Part shown: positions 1 to 7,915 of the stretch, piece after piece | How positions within the stretch are numbered: position 1 is the stretch's first letter | Layout: each line of letters opens with the position of its first letter | Assembly (NCBI GenBank): GCA_002718515.1 | Contig: PBEX01000010.1 | Coordinates: forward strand, 59,854 to 90,433 | Source: Phycisphaerae bacterium | GTDB lineage: Bacteria > Planctomycetota > Phycisphaerae > Phycisphaerales > SM1A02 | DNA: 30,580 nt | Direction of reading: 5' to 3' | Program-made: the position numbers and the translations under genes | Notes under the pieces: generated by a model | What the model was told of the DNA's origin: nothing | The model's input: only the letters and a program-made list of their open reading frames with translations | Databases searched by the model: none

Positions 1-711
1 GTGTTGTGGGATGTCGACTTAGATATTCCAGAGAGGAAACTCGTTACGATTGTTGGTCCAAACGGGGCTGGGAAAAGCACACTCATTAAGGCGGCAATGG
101 ATCTTGTACCGAAAGCAAGTGGAATCGTTCGTTTTTATGGGAAGTCATTTAAGTCACAACGGCATTTAGTTTCATATTTACCCCAACGAGAAACTGTTGA
201 TTGGGATTTCCCAATTGATGCGCTCGGTGTTGTCACAATGGGCCGTTACAGCAACATTGGTTGGTGTTTGCCAATTCGCAAGAAGGACAAACAAATTGCA
301 ATGGATGCACTTGAGCGTGTAGGTATGGCAGATTACGCGCACAGACAAATCAGCCAACTCTCAGGTGGACAACAACAGCGGGTGTTTCTCGCTCGCGCAC
401 TTGCTCAAGATGCGTCAATCTGTTTTATGGATGAACCATTTGCAAGTGTTGATGCCGCGACTGAGCGTGCAATTGTAGAGGTCTTAACTGAACTCAAGCA
501 AGCGGGTAAAACAGTCGTCGTTGTGCATCACGACTTGCAAACTGTCCCAGAATATTTCGATTACGTCATTATGTTGAACATGCGCGTTGTTGCACATGGT
601 GATGTTCAAGAAGTCTTTACAGAAGAAAACTTGAAGAAGACTTATGGCGGTCGTTTAACGCTACTTTCTGAAGCAGCGGAACGATTCACAAGGCAAGGGC
701 AATCGCATTGA
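1..711 (+). CDS. Metal (Mn/Zn/Fe) ABC transporter ATP-binding protein, 5' partial
   Basis: Cytoplasmic ATPase of a TroB/MntB/ZnuC-type importer that powers uptake of a divalent metal through the two permeases encoded next. The visible 236 residues contain the Walker A motif GPNGAGKST (19-27), the ABC signature LSGGQQQR (120-127), Walker B ending in D144-E145, and the switch histidine in VVHHDL (about 177). Family members have roughly 15-25 more residues before the first visible strand, so the GTG at position 1 is probably internal and the real start lies upstream of the window. The substrate-binding protein expected in such operons would also lie upstream. The stop overlaps the TTG start of the next gene, suggesting translational coupling. 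Which metal is carried cannot be read from the ATPase; the MntR-like tails of the permeases favour Mn or Fe. Confidence 0.93.
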   Translation: MLWDVDLDIPERKLVTIVGPNGAGKSTLIKAAMDLVPKASGIVRFYGKSFKSQRHLVSYLPQRETVDWDFPIDALGVVTMGRYSNIGWCLPIRKKDKQIAMDALERVGMADYAHRQISQLSGGQQQRVFLARALAQDASICFMDEPFASVDAATERAIVEVLTELKQAGKTVVVVHHDLQTVPEYFDYVIMLNMRVVAHGDVQEVFTEENLKKTYGGRLTLLSEAAERFTRQGQSH

Positions 712-2063
712 TTGCAACGCACACGCTGTCTGATGTGCGTATCACCTTCCCATCGTGGGAAGAACTATTGCATGTGCTTCTTCTTGAAGAGTACAACACA
801 AGGGTTGTGGTGCTTGGCGTCATGGCGCTTGGGCTCGCATCCGGACTGATTAGCACATTCCTAGTGCTTCGGAAGCGAGCGTTAACAGCAGATGCTTTAA
901 GTCATGCAACATTACCCGGCATCGTGATTGCATTTATGCTTATGGTCGGAATAGGCGGAGATGGGAAATCACTAATCGGGTTGCTCATCGGTGCTTTTGT
1001 GTTTGGTTGTATTGGCGTGTTGCTCATTCTCGCAATTCGCTCGACAACGCGGCTTAAGGATGATGCCGCAATTGGCATCGTGTTAAGTGTCCTCTTTGGT
1101 CTTGGGATTTGTTTACTTAGACTCGCAACAGATTTGCCAAGTGGAAACTCAGCAGGCTTGTCAGGATTTATCTTCGGTAAAGCCGCATCAATGGTTGCGA
1201 GTGATGCGATAGTCATGGTGTCGCTTGCTATTTTTGTTTCGATTTGTACAGCGCTTCTTTTTAAAGAGTTTACGGTTCTGTGCTTTGATTCATCTTTTGG
1301 GTCTTCTCAGGGATGGCCAGTGTTGTTGCTCGACACAATCTTAATGACGCTCGTTGCAATTGTGACTGTGATTGCACTTCAAACAGTAGGACTTGTACTT
1401 GCAGTTGCACTGCTCATCATTCCAGCAGCCTCAGCGAGATTCTGGACAAACTCTGTAAAGAAGATGCTGATTACCGCTGCACTCATTGGAGTTCTCAGCG
1501 GTTGGCTCGGGGCAGTTGTGAGCGCTGTGATACCACGAATCCCAACGGGACCAATCATCGTCATGATTTGTGGATTCTGGTTCTTATTGAGTCTTGTGTT
1601 TGGCACTGACACTGGAATGTTAAAAAGGCAAGTTCAACGTTTAAAACTAAATCGTAAAATTGCATTACAGCATTTGCTAAGAGCGATGTATGAACTCATC
1701 GAAGGCAGTGCTCAAGAGCGCGTTTCATTCGATGCAATCGTGTCGAAGCGATCTTGGTCACCCACACATGTCAATGGAATTTTGAAACGCGGGCAAGCAA
1801 GCGGTTTGATAGATGCAATAGGTTCTAACGAATTTGTATTGACCGAGGTTGGTTTGTCAGAAGCAAAACGGATGGTGCGAAATCACCGTCTTTGGGAGGT
1901 GTATCTCATCAACTACGCGGATATTGCGCCTTCGCATGTAGATCGTGATGCGGACATGATTGAGCATGTCCTAGGTCGTGAAATGGTGCACCGACTTGAA
2001 ACATTACTCTCGCATGATTACATCATCGATAGTCCTCATCCACTAGGTGGGACGCAATCATGA
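708..2063 (+). CDS. Metal ABC transporter permease with C-terminal DtxR/MntR-like domain (first)
   Basis: Inner-membrane permease of the ABC-3 (TroC/MntB/ZnuB) family. Residues about 30-300 form a hydrophobic multi-helix domain. From about residue 305 the protein is soluble and resembles the iron-dependent repressor family: a winged-helix-like segment (about 320-390) followed by the dimer/metal domain with NHRLWEVYL (392-400) and IEHVL (418-422). Aligned by eye without gaps to DtxR, H393, E397, D416, E419 and H420 fall on the DtxR H79, E83, C102, E105 and H106 positions; DtxR H98 corresponds to D412. The carboxylate at D416 is MntR-like. The start is TTG, overlapping the ATPase stop by four bases; ATGA coupling links it to the next permease. 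The tail could be a metal-sensing gate or a membrane-tethered regulator; function is inferred. Confidence 0.9.
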   Translation: MIATHTLSDVRITFPSWEELLHVLLLEEYNTRVVVLGVMALGLASGLISTFLVLRKRALTADALSHATLPGIVIAFMLMVGIGGDGKSLIGLLIGAFVFGCIGVLLILAIRSTTRLKDDAAIGIVLSVLFGLGICLLRLATDLPSGNSAGLSGFIFGKAASMVASDAIVMVSLAIFVSICTALLFKEFTVLCFDSSFGSSQGWPVLLLDTILMTLVAIVTVIALQTVGLVLAVALLIIPAASARFWTNSVKKMLITAALIGVLSGWLGAVVSAVIPRIPTGPIIVMICGFWFLLSLVFGTDTGMLKRQVQRLKLNRKIALQHLLRAMYELIEGSAQERVSFDAIVSKRSWSPTHVNGILKRGQASGLIDAIGSNEFVLTEVGLSEAKRMVRNHRLWEVYLINYADIAPSHVDRDADMIEHVLGREMVHRLETLLSHDYIIDSPHPLGGTQS

Positions 2064-3352
2064 TGACTGCAATCGATTGGTGGATTATTGTGATTGGCGC
2101 ATTATGCGCCTCAGCATGTGCATTGCCCGGAACCCTTCTTGTTTTGCGCAGAATGAGTTTGATGGGTGAAGCGATTAGTCACACTGTCCTTCCAGGAATT
2201 GCCATAGCGTTTCTTGTGACCGGAACAAGAGACCCTATCTCGATGTTCATCGGAGCAATTGTGATTGGCATTCTGACAGCATTATTTGTGCATGTCATTC
2301 AAACATACGGCAAAGTCGAAATCGGCGCTTCAATTGGCATCGTGTTTACGGTTTTGTTCGCCTTCGGATTAATCCTCATTAGGCAAGCGCTCGACCACGT
2401 TCATATCGATCCTGACTGCGTGCTCTATGGTTCAATCGAGTTTGCGTATTTTGAACAGGAAGATTTGTTTGGGTACATGGTGCCAAGGAGTTTCATCATT
2501 AATGGTGCCATGCTGTTAGTGAACGCATTGCTGCTCCTTCTTTTTTACAAAGAGATGAAGATTGCGTCATTTGATCATGCGCTTGCAAAATCGCAAGGGT
2601 TTAAGCCGGAACTGATGCACTATGTGTTAATGACGATGACAGCAGTGACTGCAGTTGCGGCGTTTGAATCTGTCGGTTCAATTTTAGTTGTCGCAATGTT
2701 CATCGTGCCACCAGCAACTGCATATCTGTTAACAGATCGGTATTGGATGCTGATGGTGATTGCGATCATTGTTGCATGTCTATCGTCTGTTATAGGTCAT
2801 CTGAGTGCAATCACTGTTCCAACTTGGTTCGGTTTCAGTGGGACGGTTACATCGGGCGCGATGGCTGTTGCTACTGGGGCTCTCTTTGTCATCGCCTGGA
2901 TTTGCTCACCGAGACACGGTTTAGTTGCTCTTGTTGTTAACCGAATGGTCGTGAAAGTAAAAATCTTGAAAGAAGATGTGCTGGGCATACTGTGGCGATT
3001 AGAAGAGCGTGACCAGCATTCGCTCGTAAAGCAGCAATTGCAAGAATTACTACAGTCAAACAAAACCATGTTTGCTATTGCGATGTTTAGTTTGAAAAAA
3101 TCTGGATCTGTTCAGAGTCATGCTGGCATAGTGCAACTCACTGAAGATGGTCGGACGCAGGCTTCATCGATCATTAGAACCCATAGACTTTGGGAAGTCT
3201 ATCTCGACAAGCACTTTCCTCAAGACACGCATCAGTTACACCATTCTGCGTCTCGTCTAGAACATGTAACTACAGATGCAATGCAAGAGAAATTGGGAAC
3301 AGCAACGCATGACCCGCATGGTTCAGAAGTCCCGCAAATCAAAGATGAGTAG
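2060..3352 (+). CDS. Metal ABC transporter permease with C-terminal DtxR/MntR-like domain (second)
   Basis: Second ABC-3 family permease, 430 residues, a paralogue of the preceding gene and presumably its heterodimer partner in the membrane pore. Membrane helices occupy about residues 8-290. The soluble tail (about 295-430) ends like DtxR: THRLWEVYL (374-382), RLEHV (399-403) and DPHGSEVP (418-425), which recalls the CPHG-type motif of the repressors. By ungapped alignment H375, E379 and H394 match the three DtxR site-1 ligands H79, E83 and H98, while E401 and H402 match E105 and H106; the C102 position is S398. The winged-helix part is less recognisable than in the first permease. The ATG overlaps the upstream TGA (ATGA); a second ATG follows immediately at 2063. 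Its own stop overlaps the candidate start of the inhibitor gene downstream. Confidence 0.9.
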   Translation: MMTAIDWWIIVIGALCASACALPGTLLVLRRMSLMGEAISHTVLPGIAIAFLVTGTRDPISMFIGAIVIGILTALFVHVIQTYGKVEIGASIGIVFTVLFAFGLILIRQALDHVHIDPDCVLYGSIEFAYFEQEDLFGYMVPRSFIINGAMLLVNALLLLLFYKEMKIASFDHALAKSQGFKPELMHYVLMTMTAVTAVAAFESVGSILVVAMFIVPPATAYLLTDRYWMLMVIAIIVACLSSVIGHLSAITVPTWFGFSGTVTSGAMAVATGALFVIAWICSPRHGLVALVVNRMVVKVKILKEDVLGILWRLEERDQHSLVKQQLQELLQSNKTMFAIAMFSLKKSGSVQSHAGIVQLTEDGRTQASSIIRTHRLWEVYLDKHFPQDTHQLHHSASRLEHVTTDAMQEKLGTATHDPHGSEVPQIKDE

Positions 3353-3776
3353 CCGGTATTCATGGTATCCTTTTGACATGAAGTTATTCTTTGCATGTGC
3401 GATTTTGATTTTTGTCATGGGTTGCGAAACAACTCAATCAAACCAATCTGAAATGATTCAACGACCATTCTCTGAGGTTGATGCAAATCAATCCATTGTG
3501 CTTAACACAGGCAAAACGTTTGAGATTGAATTGCCTGAAAATCCAACGACTGGTTATGCGTGGAAAATGGAAGTCTCAAACGCATCAATTGTTAAAGAGA
3601 TCAGCCATTCATACACCGCTCACAAGAGTGGACGACTTGGTGCAGCAGGTGAAGGGCTTTGGACATTCCGCACGCTCAGTGTTGGTTCGGCAGACATCAC
3701 AGCATCATACGAACGACCGTGGGATGACAATGATGAACCCACGAAAGTCATTACGTTTACACTGCAGGTACAGTAG
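3345..3776 (+). CDS. Chagasin family (I42) cysteine-protease inhibitor, lipoprotein
   Basis: Predicted to inhibit papain-like cysteine proteases from the periplasm or outer membrane. With the start at 3345 the protein has 143 residues. A hydrophobic signal ends in the lipobox FVMGC (Cys27). The mature part carries the chagasin loop motifs: NPTTGYAW (66-73, loop L2), a Gly-rich segment GRLGAAGEG (about 97-105, loop L4 region) and ERPWD (123-127, loop L6). The start is uncertain. ATG 3345 overlaps the permease stop and would couple translation; ATG 3378 (MKLFFACAIL...) gives a textbook lipoprotein signal. Neither has a clear Shine-Dalgarno. A longer reading back to 3276 would bury the signal sequence and overlap the permease, and is unlikely. 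The 3' end overlaps the convergent glycosyltransferase gene by 20 bases. Confidence 0.85.
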   Translation: MSSRYSWYPFDMKLFFACAILIFVMGCETTQSNQSEMIQRPFSEVDANQSIVLNTGKTFEIELPENPTTGYAWKMEVSNASIVKEISHSYTAHKSGRLGAAGEGLWTFRTLSVGSADITASYERPWDDNDEPTKVITFTLQVQ

Positions 3777-4914
3777 CAGCCTTCTCATACATTGCTTCAT
3801 ATGATTTGACGACTTGGCCAGTGTCGAGCCAATGGAGCATATGCCGTCTTGCTGATTTTCCCATTTCTTCTCTTTTTGCGTCATCGGAAAGTACGCTTAA
3901 AATCGCGTCAGCAAATGCTGTAGCGTCGCGGTCGATGATTACGGCGCCACCGCCACTCTCTAACTCACGCCAGATATCAGTGCCTTTTGTAGTGATGACA
4001 GGCGTTTCGCAAAGCATCGCTTCTGGATAAACCAAGCCAAAGTTTTCTTGTTGCGTTGGCAGTGCAAAAACATCAGCATGTGCAAACAAAGAGAGTTTAG
4101 TTTCTCCAACGACCATGCCTAAGAATTTGAATTGATCTGTTAGCCCCAATTGATCTACTTGTTTTTGAAGCGAATCGATGTACTGTTGTTCGCCAGTTCC
4201 AGCAATCAAAAACGAAGGTGATTCACCTTGCTCTTTCAAGATAGAAGCAGTTTCGATGAGCGTCTCAATTGATTTTTTCGGGTGCACTCTACTTAGGAAC
4301 AGTACGGACTTGTTTGGAAATGAGCCAAATGCTTCTTCTGCTAGTGCAGGGTTCGGGACATTTGCGTAGGGTTCTAAGTCAACGATAAGCGGAATAGCAA
4401 TAGCGTTATCTCTTGGTAACCATCGGGTTGCTTGTCTTTTTTCTTCCTCCGCAGTAGTCAGGATCGTCGTTGCTCCATGAACTAACTTCTTACCATAAGT
4501 CGCTAGATAAATTCGTTTCTTTAATCCTCGCTGCTCCATGCACCAGTCATCAAGCATGCCATGTGTGCTTAGTACCCATGGTGTCCCTGCCTTTTTACAA
4601 GCCGTTGCCATTTGCACGTTGGAAGGGTTCCACATTGCGTGAATGTGAACAACATCGTTGCTTGCTGCCACTGCAGTAGCTCTATCAATCTGTTTTCTTG
4701 ATAATCGCTCTGCAAACTTTTCCATTGTGCCAAGCAATTGAATGTGTGGAGTGTTCGGCTCATTGCCCCAGTGTTCCGGCACATCACAATCATCAGTCGT
4801 GAGCCAAGTTACATCATGTCCAATCCGAGCAAGCGCAGTGCTTAAGTCGATGGCTGCTCTTACGGTGCCGCCCTCTGTTAGGCGAGTGGTTGGAAAGTAG
4901 TGGAGAATTTTCAT
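3757..4914 (-). CDS. Glycosyltransferase family 4 (GT-B fold)
   Basis: 385-residue cytoplasmic or membrane-associated retaining glycosyltransferase that probably adds a sugar from a nucleotide-sugar donor to a surface glycan. The N-terminal Rossmann half begins MKILHYFPTTRLTEGGTV, with the Gly-rich loop of GT4 enzymes. The C-terminal half shows the donor-site signature: RVHPKKSIETLI, then an E-x7-E motif in QENFGLVYPEAM with the two glutamates eight residues apart. Length is normal for the family. It is last in a minus-strand run after the threonine aldolase and transglutaminase-like genes (58-base gap to the latter). It lies several kilobases from the exopolysaccharide operon on the other strand, so joint action with it is only a possibility. 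Donor and acceptor sugars cannot be deduced. Confidence 0.9.
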   Translation of the reverse strand: MKILHYFPTTRLTEGGTVRAAIDLSTALARIGHDVTWLTTDDCDVPEHWGNEPNTPHIQLLGTMEKFAERLSRKQIDRATAVAASNDVVHIHAMWNPSNVQMATACKKAGTPWVLSTHGMLDDWCMEQRGLKKRIYLATYGKKLVHGATTILTTAEEEKRQATRWLPRDNAIAIPLIVDLEPYANVPNPALAEEAFGSFPNKSVLFLSRVHPKKSIETLIETASILKEQGESPSFLIAGTGEQQYIDSLQKQVDQLGLTDQFKFLGMVVGETKLSLFAHADVFALPTQQENFGLVYPEAMLCETPVITTKGTDIWRELESGGGAVIIDRDATAFADAILSVLSDDAKREEMGKSARRHMLHWLDTGQVVKSYEAMYEKAATVPAV

Positions 4915-4972
4915 AAAGCAAAAGTACAGTTTCTAGATATCCAAACTTGATCAAAAAGTTTCGCAAACGCTG

Positions 4973-5824
4973 TTATGGCAAGTCTACGATTTCGTATTTT
5001 CCTTTGACAATGCCATGATGGTGATTAAGTGGAATTCTGCCTAGCGGCCATGAATCACTTAACTCAACAAGAACCCAATCCCTTCCGCGATGTCGAATGG
5101 AATGATCATCTTGTTTGGCACGGAGTTGAACGCCAGCAAACAAGTGGTCATCAATCACAATGAAACAGACATCTACTAAATCAATTGAGCGAACAAGGGA
5201 TGCAAACAATAAACTTTTTGTGTCACAGTCACCCCATTTTTTTGAGAGTGTTTCAAGTGGCATCATTGCACCAGCAGTTAGAATTTTTTCGCCTTCCGAA
5301 TTGATTCTGAAATCGCTGGGAATTCGGTACTCAAGTGTTTGCACAAACGATGCAAATGCGCCAACGAGTTCTCTCGTAGAGCGATAGCCTTGCCTTCTTG
5401 CAGTTGAGCGGATTGTTTTTGCAGATTGTTTTAAGGGTATAAGACTTTTTTTGATTACCCAAGCGTAATCGACAAGGAACTGATTCCCACCATCTTGCAT
5501 TTTGATGCCATGCAACCCTGCTTTGTGTTCAAGGGCTCGTTGTTTTTTTGCAAGGTCTTGTTCGTCGATGTAACTGATGGTTGTCCAAGTTTCCGGAATG
5601 CCAAATGACTCTTCTGCAAAGATGGCATCTTTGTCGTTGAGACTCAGTGTGCAAGATAACTCTTGCATTTGAGTTCCTTGCTTAATGACTGCTGTGTCAC
5701 CTTCCCATCGCATCACCTCTCGCGTATTGATATCGTCCCAAACAAACTGATGCTTTTCAGGCGCAAGCCCGATGCATGCAAGTAGAGGTAGAAGCAAGAG
5801 GGATTTGTTAAATCGATGGTGCAT
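4973..5824 (-). CDS. Transglutaminase-like cysteine peptidase domain protein, exported
   Basis: 283 residues. The N-terminus (MHHRFNKSLLLLPLLACIGL) is a signal sequence; Leu-Leu-Ala before Cys17 could be a lipobox, so it may be a lipoprotein. The C-terminal half has a papain/transglutaminase-like core: W-G-D-C-D-T around Cys200 as nucleophile, DDHLFAGV with His227, and WVLVELSD with an acidic residue (Glu254, or the following Asp) as the likely third member. Residues 20-140 match no domain I recognise. Its ATG overlaps the end of the threonine aldolase gene by 17 bases, so the two are probably cotranscribed. The family includes peptidases, amidases and inactive scaffolds; the actual substrate is unknown. 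The chagasin-type inhibitor 1.2 kb away is on the opposite strand and a link is speculative. Confidence 0.78.
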   Translation of the reverse strand: MHHRFNKSLLLLPLLACIGLAPEKHQFVWDDINTREVMRWEGDTAVIKQGTQMQELSCTLSLNDKDAIFAEESFGIPETWTTISYIDEQDLAKKQRALEHKAGLHGIKMQDGGNQFLVDYAWVIKKSLIPLKQSAKTIRSTARRQGYRSTRELVGAFASFVQTLEYRIPSDFRINSEGEKILTAGAMMPLETLSKKWGDCDTKSLLFASLVRSIDLVDVCFIVIDDHLFAGVQLRAKQDDHSIRHRGRDWVLVELSDSWPLGRIPLNHHHGIVKGKYEIVDLP

Positions 5825-6878
5825 GTTGGCAAAGTTCTTTGGTTATTCGAACGGCTTCCTTTACTTGGGCTTTCGTAACATCTAAATGCGTTACAAATCG
5901 GACTCGATATTTGTCAAGTGCTTCTGACAAAACACCTCTATCAGTTAACTTTCGGCATAATGATTCACCATCTCCAAGAGAAGGGTCAATATTAAAGAAG
6001 ACTAAATTTGTGTCAGTTTCATCAACATTACAGGTGATACCATCAATTGTATTGAGCCCTTCAGCAAGAATATTCGCATTTGCGTGGTCTTCTGCAAGTC
6101 GTTCAACATGATGGTCTAAGGCGTACATCGCAGCACCGGCGAGGATGCCTGATTGACGCATTGTTCCGCCAAGCAGTTTCCTCGCTCGTTTAACTCGATG
6201 AATCACTTTACGGTCGCCAACCACGACTGAACCTGCCGGACAACCTAGTCCCTTTGAGAAGCATGCAGAGATTGTGTCGAATGAATTGCCCCAAACTTTT
6301 GCACCAACGCCACTCGCAACGACTGCGTGCCAAATGCGGGCGCCATCAAGGTGCGTTCGAAGACCATGCGACCGAGCACGATCGCAGACTTCTTGAAGTT
6401 GTTCAAGTGGCCAGATTGAGCCGCCACCTCTATTGTGTGTGTTTTCTAGGGAAAGCAACGTCGTTTTACAAAAGTGTGAATCTTCAGGTTTGATGAGCGC
6501 CGTAACGTCATCTGCGGTAAAGAATCCTCGTTCACCATTAGCAATAGCAAAACTGCAACCATTGAGTGCTGCTGCACCGCCAGCTTCATATCTCACGACA
6601 TGAGATTCACCATGAATAATGATTTCATCTCCAGGCCTGGTTTGCGATTTGATAGAGGCTTGATTCGCCATCGTTCCAGTTGGAACAAAACAAGCATCCT
6701 CTTTGCCAAACATTTCAGCGCATCGTTCTTGCAAAGCGTTGACGGTTGGATCATCACCCCAAACGTCATCTCCTAGTGGTGCAGCCATCATGGCGTCCCT
6801 CATGCCATCAGTTGGCTTTGTTACGGTGTCACTGCGTAAATCAATTGGGTGTTCTTCCATATTGACGATTGTACGCAT
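5808..6878 (-). CDS. ltaE: Low-specificity L-threonine aldolase
   Basis: PLP-dependent fold-type I enzyme that cleaves L-threonine or L-allo-threonine to glycine and acetaldehyde in the cytoplasm. The family start IDLRSDTVTKPT is at residues 12-23. The pocket motif PTGTMANQ, the aspartate in THLDGARIW and the PLP lysine K209 in FSKGLGCPAGS are all present, and the sequence is full length (356 residues from ATG 6878). An alternative ATG at 6860 (MEEHPIDLRSD) removes six residues and sits 7 bases after a TACAAT -10-like hexamer (6868-6873 on the minus strand), which would make the message leaderless. It heads the minus-strand run with the transglutaminase-like and GT4 genes. The product is unusually clear; the genomic company is not explained by metabolism. 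Confidence 0.93.
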   Translation of the reverse strand: MRTIVNMEEHPIDLRSDTVTKPTDGMRDAMMAAPLGDDVWGDDPTVNALQERCAEMFGKEDACFVPTGTMANQASIKSQTRPGDEIIIHGESHVVRYEAGGAAALNGCSFAIANGERGFFTADDVTALIKPEDSHFCKTTLLSLENTHNRGGGSIWPLEQLQEVCDRARSHGLRTHLDGARIWHAVVASGVGAKVWGNSFDTISACFSKGLGCPAGSVVVGDRKVIHRVKRARKLLGGTMRQSGILAGAAMYALDHHVERLAEDHANANILAEGLNTIDGITCNVDETDTNLVFFNIDPSLGDGESLCRKLTDRGVLSEALDKYRVRFVTHLDVTKAQVKEAVRITKELCQHAPSI

Positions 6879-6907
6879 GGCACAGTGAATCTGTGTACTA
6901 TTTCTTC

Positions 6908-7438
6908 ATGATGAATTGGAAATGGTTTTGTATTGAAGGCATTCTTCTGTTGTTTTTGGGTGTCATTGCAATTTTACAGCCCAGTATTGCTGCAGAAGCG
7001 ATTGCCATGTTGATTGGTTGGTTGCTTGTGATCGCAGGTTTAGTTGCAGTCATCGGTGGCATATCACATCTAAGTGGACCACGTTCGCCAGTTGCTTTTG
7101 GCGGCGGGCTCATCACATTGATCTTTGGGTTTTTATTGTTGATTCTCCCCGCGCCTGCTCTCGCGACGGTGACAATCGTTCTCGCCATATTCTTTTTGAT
7201 TGCAGGCTGCTCAGAGTTGTTTTCTGCTTTACTGCTTAGAACAGCATATGGTGTTCCAAACCACTGCGGGCTCGCGTTTTTTCACGGGTTACTTTGCGTG
7301 CTGTTTGGTGTTGCGTTGTTCGTGTTTTGGCCGAGTTCGTTTGCAGTCATCGGAGTAATCGTCGGCATGAACCTATGCATCAGTGGCGCGTACCTGATCT
7401 CGCTCAGTTGGTATGTTCGAACGCTGCCATCGCGTTAA
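6908..7438 (+). CDS. HdeD-like / DUF308 family membrane protein
   Basis: 176-residue integral membrane protein with about six transmembrane helices arranged as three short repeats, each with a Gly-rich turn (LLFLGVIAIL, LIFGFLLLIL, LLCVLFGVALFVF). This pattern is typical of the HdeD/DUF308 group, linked to acid or stress resistance in enterobacteria, but most members are uncharacterised. I chose ATG 6908 (or 6911); a TTG reading from 6869 would overlap the divergent aldolase gene and place polar residues before the first helix. No Shine-Dalgarno is visible. A TACTAT hexamer at 6896-6901 lies 6 bases before the ATG, so a leaderless transcript is possible. The stop overlaps the stop of the convergent small regulator gene by 4 bases. 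Confidence 0.82.
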   Translation: MMNWKWFCIEGILLLFLGVIAILQPSIAAEAIAMLIGWLLVIAGLVAVIGGISHLSGPRSPVAFGGGLITLIFGFLLLILPAPALATVTIVLAIFFLIAGCSELFSALLLRTAYGVPNHCGLAFFHGLLCVLFGVALFVFWPSSFAVIGVIVGMNLCISGAYLISLSWYVRTLPSR

Positions 7439-7755
7439 CTGATTCGTAGTGCGAATTGGCTTCTGCCTGATGCTCTCGCTAATTCCATCGATTTACGTGC
7501 GATTCGTTTGAGTCGTTGAATTCGACAAAGCACATCACTCATCGATAGATTGAGGATGACATGGATTTCCCAAGGGGATAGTTTTTCAGCAAAGTGCATG
7601 GCTAAAATTTGGCGGTCAGTCCAGTTCAATCCAGAAAAGAAAGAACTCAGTTTGTCTTCTTTAGTGTCTGGTTGTAACTTCAGAGGTGATTCGTTTTTCT
7701 TCTTTGGCAAAGAAGGGGGGCCAATATGGCCAAGGGGTGTATGGTCGGCATTCAT
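7435..7755 (-). CDS. Small protein with sigma-70 region 4-like helix-turn-helix
   Basis: 106 residues if translated from ATG 7755, which has a good Shine-Dalgarno (AGGAAG, 6 bases upstream). An in-frame GTG at 7788 would add 11 residues without a comparable ribosome site. Residues 1-40 are polar and Pro/Lys-rich. Residues about 43-90 (LNWTDRQILAMHFAEKLSPWEIHVILNLSMSDV...) follow the pattern of sigma-70 region 4: an entry helix D-R-x-I-L-A-M-x-x-A-E, then P-x-E-I and L-x-L-S as the two helices of the DNA reader. Region 2 is absent, so it is not a complete sigma factor; it may be an anti- or co-sigma factor or a small transcription regulator. A candidate promoter lies at 7827-7855. Confidence 0.68.
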   Translation of the reverse strand: MNADHTPLGHIGPPSLPKKKNESPLKLQPDTKEDKLSSFFSGLNWTDRQILAMHFAEKLSPWEIHVILNLSMSDVLCRIQRLKRIARKSMELARASGRSQFALRIS

Positions 7756-7826
7756 GGGCGACTTCCTGTCATGTCTAGGTACTAGCACTCCGCTGGTACT
7801 GTTAGAGAAGCCACCCCAATAAACAA

Positions 7827-7855
7827 GTTATTCAAGAAAAAAGAAAAAATTTCAA
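7827..7855 (-). promoter_or_regulatory. Candidate sigma-70-type promoter for the small HTH gene
   Basis: On the minus strand a -35-like TTGAAA (7855-7850) is separated by 17 bases from a -10-like AATAAC (7832-7827). This is the expected spacing, with 5/6 and 4/6 matches to consensus. Transcription would start near 7820, giving a leader of about 65 bases to ATG 7755. The region is A/T-rich, so a chance match is possible. Confidence 0.3.
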
Positions 7856-7915
7856 TGTGTATGAAAAGAATCGCAAGTGTGTTGATTATCAGTTTGTCTC
7901 AACGACACTACATAG

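Noticed and set aside
3276..3344. N-terminal extension of the chagasin-type gene
   Set aside because: It would overlap the permease gene by 77 bases and place 34 residues before a clear lipoprotein signal.
4943..4961. AAACTT/AAGTTT hairpin between the transglutaminase-like and GT4 genes
   Set aside because: Only six A/T-rich pairs and no T-run on the minus strand; not convincing as a terminator.
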